From Brevundimonas huaxiensis (lineage in GTDB: Bacteria > Pseudomonadota > Alphaproteobacteria > Caulobacterales > Caulobacteraceae), in the NCBI RefSeq assembly GCF_014218725.1, contig NZ_JABBJE010000003.1:1-64000 (forward strand): DNA of 64,000 bases, read 5' to 3'. The notes beneath the pieces are model-generated. The model was given only the letters and a program-made list of their open reading frames with translations, was not told where the DNA came from and did no database searches. Numbering within the stretch: position 1 is the first letter of the stretch; every line of letters begins with the position of its first letter. Shown in pieces: positions 1 to 9,056 of this stretch. A program made the translations under genes and the position numbers.

Positions 1-1
1 G

Positions 2-319
2 CTCGTGCTCACGGGCGTGCCAGTCTTCACAATCGTGGACATCGGCGACCCGTGGGTTACCTTCAGTGTGCGCGAGGATCAGTTTCGCGATCTGACAATC
101 GGCGCGATCGTGCGTGGCGACGTGCCCGCACTCGGCCTCGCTGACGTCGCCTTCCGGATCACCGCCATCAATCCTCAGGGCGAGTTCGCCACCTGGCGCT
201 CAACCCGGCAGTCCAGCGGCTATGACGTGCGAAGCTTTCAGGTCAAGGCCAAGCCTGTTCGACCTGTCAGCGGCCTGAGGCCTGGCATGAGCGTGCTGTT
301 CGATTGGTCCGCACGGTGA
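2..319 (+). CDS. HlyD-family efflux adaptor (membrane fusion protein), C-terminal part
   Basis: The frame is open from the left edge, so only the last 105 residues are seen. The pattern fits the beta-barrel and membrane-proximal end of HlyD/EmrA-type periplasmic adaptors, which link an inner-membrane exporter to an outer-membrane channel: VFTIVDIGDPWV near the start, then a VKAKP stretch and the closing PGMSVLFDW. The stop overlaps the GTG start of the ABC-2 permease by 4 bp (GTGA), so the two are almost certainly translated together as one export system. The substrate is unknown. The adaptor fold is fairly sure from the C-terminal motif; the subfamily is inferred. Confidence 0.75.
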   Translation, partial: LVLTGVPVFTIVDIGDPWVTFSVREDQFRDLTIGAIVRGDVPALGLADVAFRITAINPQGEFATWRSTRQSSGYDVRSFQVKAKPVRPVSGLRPGMSVLFDWSAR

Positions 320-2631
320 GACGCCTCGCGGCCGTCTTCGTATCGGCCGTTCGGGACGAGGCGCGCGTCCTGGTGACCCGACGGTGGGACGCGTTCGTCG
401 CCTTTGGCCTGCCGATGATCCTGCTGATGGTCATCGCGGCGATGCTGGCCCCTGGAGTGATCCGTCAGGCCCCGGTCGCCGTGGTCGATCAAGACAATTC
501 GGCCTTCAGCCGCGCCGCAATTCGCAACATGGAGGCGAGCGCCGGTGTTCGCGTGACCCATGCTCCGGCGACGATGACGGAGGCCATGGCCTTGATGCGA
601 CGGGGCGAGATTTACAGCGTCGCTCATTTTCCAGCAGATTTTTCTGACGGGGCGTTTCGTCGGCCGGAACAGGTGACCCTGTCGTTCAATGGCGCCTTCC
701 AGACGGTCGGCGCCTTGTCGGCCTTGGGGCAGAGCGCGGCCATCGCATCAGCGGCCGGCCAGCAGTTGCAAGAACGCGCGCGCCAGAGAGGATTGCCCGA
801 AACCGCATTGCAACTCCCCGTTGTCCAGGTGTCGATCGTCGGCAATCCGCAGCTGAGCTTCGAGCTTTTTCTCGGGGGACTTCTGGCGCCGGGGGTCCTT
901 CATCTGCTGGCGGCTTGTTCCGCGGTGTTGGCGGTTGGTCGGCAAATGCAGGGCGGCTCCTTCAAGCGCTTCGAGGCCGAGACCGGCGGCTTCACGACAA
1001 CAGCTCTGATCGGGCGACTTATTCCGCACTTCATGGTCTTCAGCCTGTGGGGGTTGGCCTGGATCGCCTGGCTCAGCGGCGTCCGGGGCTGGGGTGTAGC
1101 AGGCTCTCTCCCTTTGCTGATCCTTGGCATACTCGCCTTGATGGCGGTGAGCGTTGTCTTGTCGGCTTTTCTGGTCGCCGCGCTTGGCGAGGTGGATATG
1201 GCGTTCTCGGCCACCGCCATCTATTCGGGTGCGGCTATCGCCTTTTCCAATGGCACTCTCCCGCTGGACCATGGGCCGCGCTTCGCTCGGATCTGGAGCG
1301 ATATCCTTCCCTATACGCACTATCTACGGCTGCAGACGGGTCAGCTGGTCACGGGTGCGACTTCCGCATCGGCATGGCGAGACTTGATGATTCTGAGCGG
1401 CGTCACCGTGATCGGTCTGATCGTTTCGGCGCTTTTCATCCGGGTACGAGCGCGTCTTGTCCCGAAGCCTGAGAATTTGAACTTTCCGCTCCCGCAACAG
1501 GGCGTTATCGCCGCCTTCGCCGCGACGTTCCGGAACCTGCCGCGTGCGCGGCCGGTCAGCAGTCTGCTGATCCTGGCCGTCGTCCTTTACGCCTTTTACT
1601 ATCCGGCCGCCTATGCCGGACAGGCCGCGACGGGACTGCCCATCGCCATAGCGACACCGACGCAGACAACGCTGACGCGCACTCTTGTCGAAGACCTGAA
1701 TGCGTCGCGCCAGATCGAGGTCGCCGCCGTGATTTCATCCCCTGCTGAGGGCTTTGAACTGATGCGGCGCGGCGTGGTCGACGGGGTCGTCGTCCTGCCT
1801 CAGCGTTTTGAGGCCGATCTGTTGAGGGGGGCGCCGACGGGCGTGGCCATCTGGCTGAACGGCGGCTATCTGGTTCGTGTCACGGCTGTCGGCAGAGCCG
1901 TCGCCGCCGCAACAGCGCAGGTCGCCGAGGCGCAGTTGAAAGGGCTGCCTGATATCGCCCGCGCCGTCAGATTGGCGCCGACCCTGAAGCAGGTTTCCCT
2001 TTTCAACCCGACGGAGGGCTACGGCGGTTACGCCGTGCCGGCGGTCAGTCTTATCATCTTGCAGCAGACGCTATTGCTGGGAGCCGGCGTGATCACCGCC
2101 GTGCGTCGAGAGACCGGCGCAGCTAGGCTGAAACGCAGCGCGCGCTTGGGTCTGTGGCTGGCGCTTACGGCGATTGGGACAGCCTCCAGCCTCTTCTATT
2201 TCGGTTTCGTGTTCTGGTTTCAGGACTATCCCCGCGCAGGCAACCTGATCGGCGTCCTGCTGCTGGCGCCCATATTTTCAGCGGCGGTCGCCGCTGTGGG
2301 TCTGCTTCTAGGCGCGCTTTTCGATCGCCATGAACGGGTCTTGCAGGTTTTGGTCGGCACTTCCGCGCCCTTGTTCTTCCTGTCAGGCGCTGCGTGGCCG
2401 CATTTCATGATGCCTGAAGGTCTCGTCTGGCTGGCGCACTTTTCACCGTCCACCGCTGCCGTTCAGGCCTTTGTTCGCCTGAACGCCATGGGCGCCAGCC
2501 TTTGGGAAGTCTCAGGTTTGGCAGCCATTTTGACAGGCCTCGCGGTCGTCTATGGCGGTTTGTGGGTGGTGTGCGGCTCTCTGCGCGTGACGGCGGGGGC
2601 GTCATTGTCGCAAAGCGCAACGCGAGAATAG
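316..2631 (+). CDS. ABC-2 type transporter permease, two permease domains fused
   Basis: This is a 771-residue inner-membrane protein built as two similar halves, about 1-390 and 391-771. Each half starts with one membrane segment, has an extracytoplasmic domain of about 120-150 residues, and ends with a cluster of about five membrane segments, the layout of ABC2_membrane_3 permeases. An in-frame TTG lies at 304, but GTG at 316 is preferred because it overlaps the upstream stop as GTGA. No ATPase is visible here, so one must lie upstream of the window or elsewhere. With the preceding adaptor it probably forms a drug or lipid exporter. Most family members are single-domain and about 370 residues long; this is a fused pair. 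Confidence 0.8.
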   Translation: MRRLAAVFVSAVRDEARVLVTRRWDAFVAFGLPMILLMVIAAMLAPGVIRQAPVAVVDQDNSAFSRAAIRNMEASAGVRVTHAPATMTEAMALMRRGEIYSVAHFPADFSDGAFRRPEQVTLSFNGAFQTVGALSALGQSAAIASAAGQQLQERARQRGLPETALQLPVVQVSIVGNPQLSFELFLGGLLAPGVLHLLAACSAVLAVGRQMQGGSFKRFEAETGGFTTTALIGRLIPHFMVFSLWGLAWIAWLSGVRGWGVAGSLPLLILGILALMAVSVVLSAFLVAALGEVDMAFSATAIYSGAAIAFSNGTLPLDHGPRFARIWSDILPYTHYLRLQTGQLVTGATSASAWRDLMILSGVTVIGLIVSALFIRVRARLVPKPENLNFPLPQQGVIAAFAATFRNLPRARPVSSLLILAVVLYAFYYPAAYAGQAATGLPIAIATPTQTTLTRTLVEDLNASRQIEVAAVISSPAEGFELMRRGVVDGVVVLPQRFEADLLRGAPTGVAIWLNGGYLVRVTAVGRAVAAATAQVAEAQLKGLPDIARAVRLAPTLKQVSLFNPTEGYGGYAVPAVSLIILQQTLLLGAGVITAVRRETGAARLKRSARLGLWLALTAIGTASSLFYFGFVFWFQDYPRAGNLIGVLLLAPIFSAAVAAVGLLLGALFDRHERVLQVLVGTSAPLFFLSGAAWPHFMMPEGLVWLAHFSPSTAAVQAFVRLNAMGASLWEVSGLAAILTGLAVVYGGLWVVCGSLRVTAGASLSQSATRE

Positions 2632-2661
2632 AGACCAATTGAAGCGCAGGGGTGGGTTTGG

Positions 2662-5163
2662 CTATCGCGACGCCCACCTCAGGGTCACGCCGATCGTGCG
2701 AGGACGCAGAGGCGTGATGGCCTGGGCTTCGGGAAGGCGGAAAGGGTCGCTGTAGGCGAAGGTGTTGGCTTCGGTGTCGAACAGATTGTCCACGAAGAGC
2801 GTCGCGGTCCAAGCCGACGCTTCGACGCCCAAGGCCAGCCTGCCCGTGCCGTAATCGCCCATCCGATATTGCTGACGTCCGTCGAAGGTCAGGCGAGACG
2901 CGCCGACGTAGGACAGGCCACCGTCGGCCAAAAGTTCAAGACGCTCGCCGAGCGGACGCCGCCAGCTGAAGCCGACATTCGCAGAAGCCCGGGGCACGCC
3001 GGGTAAGCTCGCGTCGCGACGGGAATCAAACCGCGCGCTGGGCGAGGTGATGCGCGGGTCGGCGACAAGGCCGTTGGCGAACAGCTCAAACGTCTCGGAG
3101 GGACGCCAGTTGGCCTCGACCTCGAAGCCCTTGTCCGCGCCGTCGCCGACGTTGACGACGTAGGCCAGGCCGCTGGGCAGAAACTGGTCGCTCTGCACAT
3201 TGCGCCAGCGCGCGGCGTAGACGGCGGCGCGAAGACGCGCGCGACCGTCCGCCGACCGGTACTTGGCCCCCAGCTCGGCGTTCCACAGACTGTCCGGCTT
3301 GTATTGGCGCGCCGGTGAATCGGACAGGCCGCTGAAGTCCTGACCGATGACCCCTGCGGTGTTGAACCCGCCGGCCCGGTGGCCCCGACTGACGAGGGCG
3401 GACAGGTTCAGGCGATCGCTGGGCTGCCAGGCAAGGGCGATCTTGGGCGTGAAGCCGGCGGATTCCCCGCGTCCGTCGAAGGATCGCGATCGGGTGAACT
3501 GTCGAACCAGGGAGGTGGTGTCATATTCCAAGGCGTAGTAGCGGGCCCCGGCGGTCAAGGTCAGGTCGTAGGGCAGATCCAGCGACGCCTCGCCATACAC
3601 GGCGGCCTCGTTCAGCCGGTCGCGCCGCGCCTCGGAATAGATGGTGCGAGGCTCGGGCGTCAGGGCGGACAGGACGGGATTGGTGCGTGTGGTGTTGGAC
3701 GACACCAGACCGCCGGCCAGCCAGCGCCAGCGACCGATATCGGGAGAGGCGAAGTTGGCCTCGCCGACGACCAGGTGGATGTCCTTGCCTTCGTCCAGCG
3801 CGCCGATGCGCCAGCCCGATCCAAAGCGACGAAGGGCGCTGGAGGCGTCGTAGCGGCTCTTGAAACCATGTTCGACGACCGAGACCGAGGCGTTCAGCCG
3901 GCCCCAGGCGCCGCGACCCTCGATGGAGGCCGAGCCTTGGTCGAAGCGGTTCCGATGCGGTTCGCGAACCAGATTGGCGCGCCTCAGCGGGCCGAGGCCG
4001 CGATAGACGTAGTGGGTGTCCTCGGTGACGATCGACTGGTGCACGACGCCGGCTCGCGCCGTCCAGCCGGGTGAAATCTCCAGCGCGGCGGACAGCCGGC
4101 CGCCGCGCCGCGTGCCGTCATTGACTCGCCGCAGGTTCAGTTCGACATCATTGATGTAGCCGCTGTAGGTCTCGCCATAGAGGGCGGCGCGGATCGCGGC
4201 GCGGTCGCCGGCGACCGGCAGATTGGCGACCAGGCCATAGTCGGAGTTCCAGCCGCCGCCGTCGGTGCGCGACCGGGTCGCCGAAAGCGACAGGGATTCT
4301 TCGCCCATCGCCGGAGCCCGCGTGACAATATGCACGACGCCGCCGATCGGGCCGGTGCCGTACAGCGTGCCTTGCGGGCTGCGCAGCACCTCGACCCGGT
4401 CGATGTCGATCAGCTTCAGATCCGGATCTGGAGCGGCGTATGTCACCGGCGTCAGGTCGAGGTAGAGGCCGACGGTGGATTGGGTCAGGCCGGTGAAGAC
4501 GCCGTCCGATATGCCGCGCAGCAGGATCTTGTTCCGGCCGGGGCCGAGATTGGTCACCGTCATGCCGGAGACGAGGCTGTCCAGTCCCTGCATGCCCGTG
4601 ACCCCAGCACGGACGATGCGTTCGGCGCCGACCGCCGTCATTGCCGATGACGAAGACTGGATCAATTCGGGTCGGCGCGGGGCGGTCACGACGACTTCGC
4701 TGACCTGAGCCACGTCTTGCGGCGGCGCCACAGGAGCGGCCGGGCGTGGCGCGATCGGGCGAGCGGGAGCGGGAGCGGGCGCCGTGCTCGACTGCCTGCT
4801 GATGATCACAGCGCCGTCCTGGCGAATGGCGTGGCGACATCCGCTGCCCGCCAGCAATCGCGTAAGGGCCGCGTCCAGCGACATGCGGCCGCTGATCGTG
4901 GGGCTGACGCCGGCGCACGACGCCAAACTGCCGCCCAGCGAAACGCGGGCCTGAAGCGCCAGGTCGAGCAGGGCGTCGTCCACCCACTGGCGCGGAATGT
5001 AGATGTCGAGCAGGCGCGCATCCGCGTGCGCCGGCGTGCTCAAAGCCGTCGTGGCAAGCAGAAAGAGACTGGGAAGAAGGGCGGCGGCGTGTGGCTTGGA
5101 CAGGCCGAGGCGTTGGGGCCGCCCGCTCTTAACCGACCTCACGGGCATTGACGCGGACTTCAC
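2662..5163 (-). CDS. TonB-dependent outer-membrane receptor with STN signalling domain
   Basis: The protein has 833 residues. A signal peptide (hydrophobic run about 26-45, then STPAHA) is followed by a secretin/TonB short N-terminal domain at about 48-105, a proline/alanine-rich linker, a plug domain at about 155-270 (VSEVVVTAPRR TonB-box-like start; LRSPQGTLYGTG motif), and a 22-strand-type barrel to the end. STN domains contact FecR-type anti-sigma regulators, and a sigma factor and FecR gene lie directly upstream, so this is a transducing receptor that imports its ligand and signals its presence. The start overlaps the end of fecR by 35 bp. The ligand, perhaps a siderophore or a glycan, cannot be told from sequence. 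The barrel ends WASR rather than on a terminal aromatic residue. Confidence 0.9.
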   Translation of the reverse strand: MKSASMPVRSVKSGRPQRLGLSKPHAAALLPSLFLLATTALSTPAHADARLLDIYIPRQWVDDALLDLALQARVSLGGSLASCAGVSPTISGRMSLDAALTRLLAGSGCRHAIRQDGAVIISRQSSTAPAPAPARPIAPRPAAPVAPPQDVAQVSEVVVTAPRRPELIQSSSSAMTAVGAERIVRAGVTGMQGLDSLVSGMTVTNLGPGRNKILLRGISDGVFTGLTQSTVGLYLDLTPVTYAAPDPDLKLIDIDRVEVLRSPQGTLYGTGPIGGVVHIVTRAPAMGEESLSLSATRSRTDGGGWNSDYGLVANLPVAGDRAAIRAALYGETYSGYINDVELNLRRVNDGTRRGGRLSAALEISPGWTARAGVVHQSIVTEDTHYVYRGLGPLRRANLVREPHRNRFDQGSASIEGRGAWGRLNASVSVVEHGFKSRYDASSALRRFGSGWRIGALDEGKDIHLVVGEANFASPDIGRWRWLAGGLVSSNTTRTNPVLSALTPEPRTIYSEARRDRLNEAAVYGEASLDLPYDLTLTAGARYYALEYDTTSLVRQFTRSRSFDGRGESAGFTPKIALAWQPSDRLNLSALVSRGHRAGGFNTAGVIGQDFSGLSDSPARQYKPDSLWNAELGAKYRSADGRARLRAAVYAARWRNVQSDQFLPSGLAYVVNVGDGADKGFEVEANWRPSETFELFANGLVADPRITSPSARFDSRRDASLPGVPRASANVGFSWRRPLGERLELLADGGLSYVGASRLTFDGRQQYRMGDYGTGRLALGVEASAWTATLFVDNLFDTEANTFAYSDPFRLPEAQAITPLRPRTIGVTLRWASR

Positions 5164-6085
5164 GCGTCGAGGCGTCCACGCGGACGGGGGCGAAATCCTG
5201 CAACTGCTTCAACATCACGGCCTCGTCGCCAATGCGAAGGGCGCCGGTGAACCGCAGCGCCCGAGCCGATGTCGATAGCACGACAGGCTTGTCGAGATAA
5301 CGTGAAAGATCGTCCGCAACATCAGTCATCGGGCGGTTGCGATAAACGAGAACGCCTTGTCGCCAGGGCGAAGTCTGGTCCGGTGACACTTGCGACAGGG
5401 CCGGGGTCTGCTCGCCGCGCTGCGCCAGCGCCTGACCGGCGACCAGGCGGACCTTGGGCGCGTTGGTAGGGGTTATGGCGACGACGCCCCGTTCGACGGC
5501 GACGGCGAAACGGTCGCCATGGTTCAGCACGTTGAAGGCGGTGCCCAGCACCTCGACCTGATGATCGCCGGCGGCGACGATGAACGGATGGGCAGGGTCG
5601 TGGGCGATGTCGAAGGCGGCCTCGCCCTCGGTCAGCGAGACGGAGCGTTTGTCGCCGTCGAACCGAACATCCAAGGTGGAATGGCGGTTCAGATAGACGT
5701 GCGAACCATCCTCGAGCGCAACCGTCAGGGGGGCGTCGGTGGTGGCGTAAACCTGCGAGCCCGGCGTCAGCCAAAGGAACAGGCCGACCGCCAGAGTCAC
5801 GCTGGCGGCGATGCCGATCGCCGCGCCCAGCCAGGGCGAACGTGTCCTGGCGCGATGTGCACGCGCGGCGGCGAGGTCGATGACCGGGGCCTCTGCGGGT
5901 GCGGACCCAGCGTGGTCGTCCAGATCGACCCACAGGCGTTCGACGGCATCATAGGCGGCGGCGTGGGTCGGCGACGCCTCCAGCCAGTCCTGGAATTCCA
6001 GCCAGGCGGATTCGGGCGCCTCGTCGTCACGCAGGACGACGAACCAGTGGAGCGCCTTTTCCTCGATGTCGGTTTGTGCGGTCAT
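5129..6085 (-). CDS. FecR-family transmembrane anti-sigma regulator
   Basis: The protein has 318 residues. The N-terminal cytoplasmic part (about 5-50, with the ALHWF..L pattern and SPTHAAAYDAVERLW) is the DUF4880-type sigma-binding region. One membrane helix lies at about 86-107. The periplasmic FecR domain follows (about 115-235, with LEDGSHVYLN and LTEGEAAFDI), and then a C-terminal STN-like region. FecR proteins relay a signal from the receptor STN domain to a cytoplasmic ECF sigma factor. ATG at 6085 is chosen over an upstream in-frame start because it begins the conserved domain. It lies between the sigma gene and the receptor gene, all on the minus strand. Confidence 0.9.
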   Translation of the reverse strand: MTAQTDIEEKALHWFVVLRDDEAPESAWLEFQDWLEASPTHAAAYDAVERLWVDLDDHAGSAPAEAPVIDLAAARAHRARTRSPWLGAAIGIAASVTLAVGLFLWLTPGSQVYATTDAPLTVALEDGSHVYLNRHSTLDVRFDGDKRSVSLTEGEAAFDIAHDPAHPFIVAAGDHQVEVLGTAFNVLNHGDRFAVAVERGVVAITPTNAPKVRLVAGQALAQRGEQTPALSQVSPDQTSPWRQGVLVYRNRPMTDVADDLSRYLDKPVVLSTSARALRFTGALRIGDEAVMLKQLQDFAPVRVDASTREVRVNAREVG

Positions 6086-6194
6086 CCGATCCCAGCCTGG
6101 AGGAACGCCGTGCAACGCGCCTCCTGATAGCAAGACGGCGCCGCCAAGCTTTCACCTTCAGACAAATTCCCCCAGGGCGTGAAAAGGGCCGGCA

Positions 6195-6785
6195 TCACGG
6201 TTGAACCTTGCGGGAAAGAACGCGCAGCGCGTCCATCATGTGTTTTTCGACCGAACTGCGCGAAATGCCCATTTGGACCGCGACATCGGCATAGCTGACC
6301 CCATCGAACTTGTGCAGGCGAAAGACCGTCTGGGTCTTGGGCGGCAGGGTGTCCAGGGCGGCGAGAAGGCGCGCCAGTTTCTCGCGCCCGGCCACGACCG
6401 CCTCTGCAGAAGGCGTAGCATCGAGATCTTCGGCGGCGCCGGTTTCATGGTTCAGTTGTCGCCATTGGGCGTCGCGGTTCGCCGACCGTTGCCCGGATCG
6501 CCAGCGGTCCATCAGCAGGTTGGACGTCAGGCGAAATAGAAAGGCGCGAGGATTGTCCGGCGGCGGGTCGGGATCGAGCGTCGAGACCTTCAGATAGATG
6601 TCTTGCAGCACGTCATCGACATTGCCCGACGCGCCGCCCAGCCGCGCGCGGCAGAACCGGGCCAGATCCTCGCGCTGCTCAAGATAGGCGGCGATCAGGG
6701 GATGCGCGGCAGGCGCGGTCAAACGGGCGAAGTCCTCTCGTGCAGCCAAACGGGCCAAGACCTTCAATGCCGTGATGATTTTCAT
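6195..6785 (-). CDS. ECF RNA polymerase sigma factor, FecI type
   Basis: The protein has 196 residues. Region sigma-2 lies at about 40-105 (VDDVLQDIYLKV, then PRAFLFRLTSNLLMDRWR). Region sigma-4 is at the C-terminus (LPPKTQTVFRLHKFDGVSYADVA with the helix-turn-helix ISRSSVEKHMMDAL). This is the standard two-domain ECF architecture of the FecI group, which directs transcription of receptor genes once FecR passes on a signal. ATG at 6785 is preferred to one 33 bp upstream because it has the shorter, more typical N-terminus. It is first in a three-gene minus-strand set with fecR and the STN receptor; the 109 bp before fecR could hold a separate promoter. Confidence 0.92.
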   Translation of the reverse strand: MKIITALKVLARLAAREDFARLTAPAAHPLIAAYLEQREDLARFCRARLGGASGNVDDVLQDIYLKVSTLDPDPPPDNPRAFLFRLTSNLLMDRWRSGQRSANRDAQWRQLNHETGAAEDLDATPSAEAVVAGREKLARLLAALDTLPPKTQTVFRLHKFDGVSYADVAVQMGISRSSVEKHMMDALRVLSRKVQP

Positions 6786-6919
6786 GAGGCAAGGGTCGGT
6801 CGGCGGCGTCCTTGTCATGAAGACGCCGTGTCGCGGCGACGAGCAGGACCCAGATGCGCGCGTTTGCAGGACATGACGACACGACGGCCCCGGTTCTTTC
6901 GGTCGGCTAGGGCGTCGTC

Positions 6920-7885
6920 GTGTTCGATCTCTGGCGCTCGGGCTTTATCCGCCGTCCCTTAAGCAGCTTCATTGACCATGAGCCGCGCGGGGACGAGATC
7001 GTCTGGCTGCCGGACTGCGTCCCTCATGCCTATGTCGCGGACCCATTCGGGATCACGCGCGACGGGGTGCTGACCGTCTTCGTCGAGGCGTTCGACTATC
7101 ATGTGCGCCGCGGTGAGATTCACTATCGCCAGTATGACGCCGACGACCGGCTGGTGGGGCAGGGCGTGGCCCTGTCCGAGCCCTGGCACCTGTCCTATCC
7201 GACGCTGGTCGAGGACGGCGGTGAACTCTACATGCTGCCGGAAGGCTACAAGAGCGGCGGGCTGATCCTGTATCGCTGTGTGCGTTTCCCGGACCAGTGG
7301 GAGGCGGTGGCCCGTATCGGCGAGGCGGCTGCGATCGACGCCACGGTGGTCAAGCACGACGGCCGGTGGTGGATGTTCCATGCGCTGCCCGGACCGGACG
7401 ACCGGGCGATGCGCGAACTGCATGTCGCCTGGGCCGACAGCCTGACGGGGCCTTGGACATCGCATTCGGCCAATCCGGTGATGAGCGGTTTCCAGACCTC
7501 GCGGCCAGGCGGGTCGGCGTTCGTTCACGATGGCGCGCTTCATCTGCCGGTTCAGGACTGCGCTGTGACCTATGGCGCGGCGATCAATCTGCTGCGGCTC
7601 GATGCGCTGACCCCGGAGGCGTTTTCGGCGGTGGTCGTGAAACGGTTCGAGCCGGGCCATCTGCTGGACGAGTACGGCGACGGTTTTCACACCCTGTCCG
7701 GTCACGGCGACGTCACCTTCATCGATGTGAAGGGCATCCGCCAGTCGTCGGCGGAGCCGTGGCTGAAGGCCGGGTTCAAGGCGCGTCGCCTGCTGGGCCT
7801 GAACGGGCCGCGCGGTCGCCGCGCCACCGGCGCCGCCGTTCATCCCAAGATTTTCGAGACCGCTTCCGTTCGGAAGGAAGGCTAG
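6920..7885 (+). CDS. GINT1-like beta-propeller protein, probably in glycan or glycolipid synthesis
   Basis: This is a 321-residue soluble protein. Repeated beta-propeller-like elements are visible: HAYVADPFGI, EPWHLSYPTLVEDGGELYML, AAIDATVVKHDGRWWMF and SRPGGSAFVHDGALHLPVQD. They match my recollection of the N-terminal domain of glucosamine inositolphosphorylceramide transferase (GINT1_N) and resemble GH43-type propellers. An in-frame TAG at 6908 forces the start to GTG 6920 or later. It is followed after 3 bp by a GT4 glycosyltransferase, so the two probably act on the same sugar-containing product. The catalytic role is unknown; many bacterial members lack the transferase domain and may only bind or trim sugars. 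Confidence 0.6.
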   Translation: MFDLWRSGFIRRPLSSFIDHEPRGDEIVWLPDCVPHAYVADPFGITRDGVLTVFVEAFDYHVRRGEIHYRQYDADDRLVGQGVALSEPWHLSYPTLVEDGGELYMLPEGYKSGGLILYRCVRFPDQWEAVARIGEAAAIDATVVKHDGRWWMFHALPGPDDRAMRELHVAWADSLTGPWTSHSANPVMSGFQTSRPGGSAFVHDGALHLPVQDCAVTYGAAINLLRLDALTPEAFSAVVVKRFEPGHLLDEYGDGFHTLSGHGDVTFIDVKGIRQSSAEPWLKAGFKARRLLGLNGPRGRRATGAAVHPKIFETASVRKEG

Positions 7886-7888
7886 ACC

Positions 7889-9040
7889 ATGCGTATCGCC
7901 GTCGTTCTGCCGCGAGGCTGCACCTTCTGTCCGGACAAGACCAACTCGATGGAGACAGTGGTGCGCACGCTGTCTGCGCACAGCCGTTTGAACCGGCTGG
8001 TGACGCTGATCGCCGACGCCGGCGGGCCGACGCCGGCGGGCGTGCAGATGGTGACGGTGCCGGCCGGACTGGGCCGCAAGGCGCGAAATGCGGCGGTGGT
8101 TGACGTTCTGAAGAAACTGTCGCCGGACATTGTGGAATACCATCAGCAGCTGAAGGCGGCGTCGGAGTTGGCGCGGCAGTTGCCGGACGCGATCCACATT
8201 CTCTATCGCCACACGCGGATCAAGCCGTCGCGCAACCTGATCGAGCGCTTCCGCTATGGCCGTCGCCTCTCGCGGTTCGACCGTCTGGTGTTCGTCAGCC
8301 GGGCGGCAGGTGAAGAGTTCGCAACGGATTATCCGCGTCTGGCCGGGCGCGTCTCGTCGGTTTGCAATCCGATCGAAAGCGACGCCTGGCGCGCATCGCC
8401 CGAGCAGCGCGAGAACCTGATCCTGTTTTCGGGCCGGGCGATGAAGGACAAGGGGCTGGACCTGTTCTGTGCAGCCTTGGCCCAGACGCTGGATCGCCAT
8501 CCCGACTGGCGCGGCGCCTTGATGCTGGGCGACTGGGACAAGCATCAGGACTGGGCTGCGCCGCAAGTGCGGATGCTAGAGAGGTTCGGCGACCGGGTCG
8601 AAATCCACAAGTCGGCGTCGCTGGACGCGGTGCGGGCGATGACGCAGCGCGCCGCCATTGCGGTCACGCCGTCGCGGGTGCGCGAGGCCCTGGGACTGGC
8701 CGCGCTGGAGGCCCATGCGGCGGGCGCCGCGCTGATCTCGTCGGGACGCGGCGGCTTGCGCGAAGCCAGCGGCGAATATGCGCTGTATGTCGACGTCGAG
8801 GAGGCCGGGTCGCTGACAAGCGCCATGATGCGTCTGGTCGACAACCCCGATGAACGTCTGGCCCTGGCGCGTGGCGGGCAGGCCTATGTCGAGCGGGTGC
8901 ATTCGCCGGACGCGCGCGCCGCCGAGCTGGACGCCTTGCGCGAGGCCTTGGTCGACAAGGCGTTCGTGACGCCGAAGCCGACGCTGCGCCGGCGTCCTCT
9001 GTTCGGGCCGGCGGCGTCGCTGACCCGGCTTCAGGGCTAG
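7889..9040 (+). CDS. Glycosyltransferase family 4 protein
   Basis: The protein has 383 residues with a GT-B fold pattern. The C-terminal nucleotide-sugar domain shows LILFSGRAMKDKGLDLF and the donor-binding segment REALGLAALEAHAAGAALI, which has the two spaced acidic residues typical of GT4. The N-terminal domain carries the glycine and arginine pattern of an acceptor domain, but its acceptor cannot be predicted. There is no signal peptide or membrane helix, so it acts in the cytoplasm. The gene starts 3 bp after the GINT1-like gene and is probably in one operon with it. It ends 16 bp before the convergent methyltransferase gene. Confidence 0.85.
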   Translation: MRIAVVLPRGCTFCPDKTNSMETVVRTLSAHSRLNRLVTLIADAGGPTPAGVQMVTVPAGLGRKARNAAVVDVLKKLSPDIVEYHQQLKAASELARQLPDAIHILYRHTRIKPSRNLIERFRYGRRLSRFDRLVFVSRAAGEEFATDYPRLAGRVSSVCNPIESDAWRASPEQRENLILFSGRAMKDKGLDLFCAALAQTLDRHPDWRGALMLGDWDKHQDWAAPQVRMLERFGDRVEIHKSASLDAVRAMTQRAAIAVTPSRVREALGLAALEAHAAGAALISSGRGGLREASGEYALYVDVEEAGSLTSAMMRLVDNPDERLALARGGQAYVERVHSPDARAAELDALREALVDKAFVTPKPTLRRRPLFGPAASLTRLQG

Positions 9041-9056
9041 AGTTTAGGGCTAGGCT

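Noticed and set aside
6959..8566. Long open frame (about 535 codons) on the minus strand opposite the GINT1-like and glycosyltransferase genes
   Set aside because: It mirrors GC-rich third-position codons of the plus-strand genes, has no recognisable protein motif, and both plus-strand genes show clear families.
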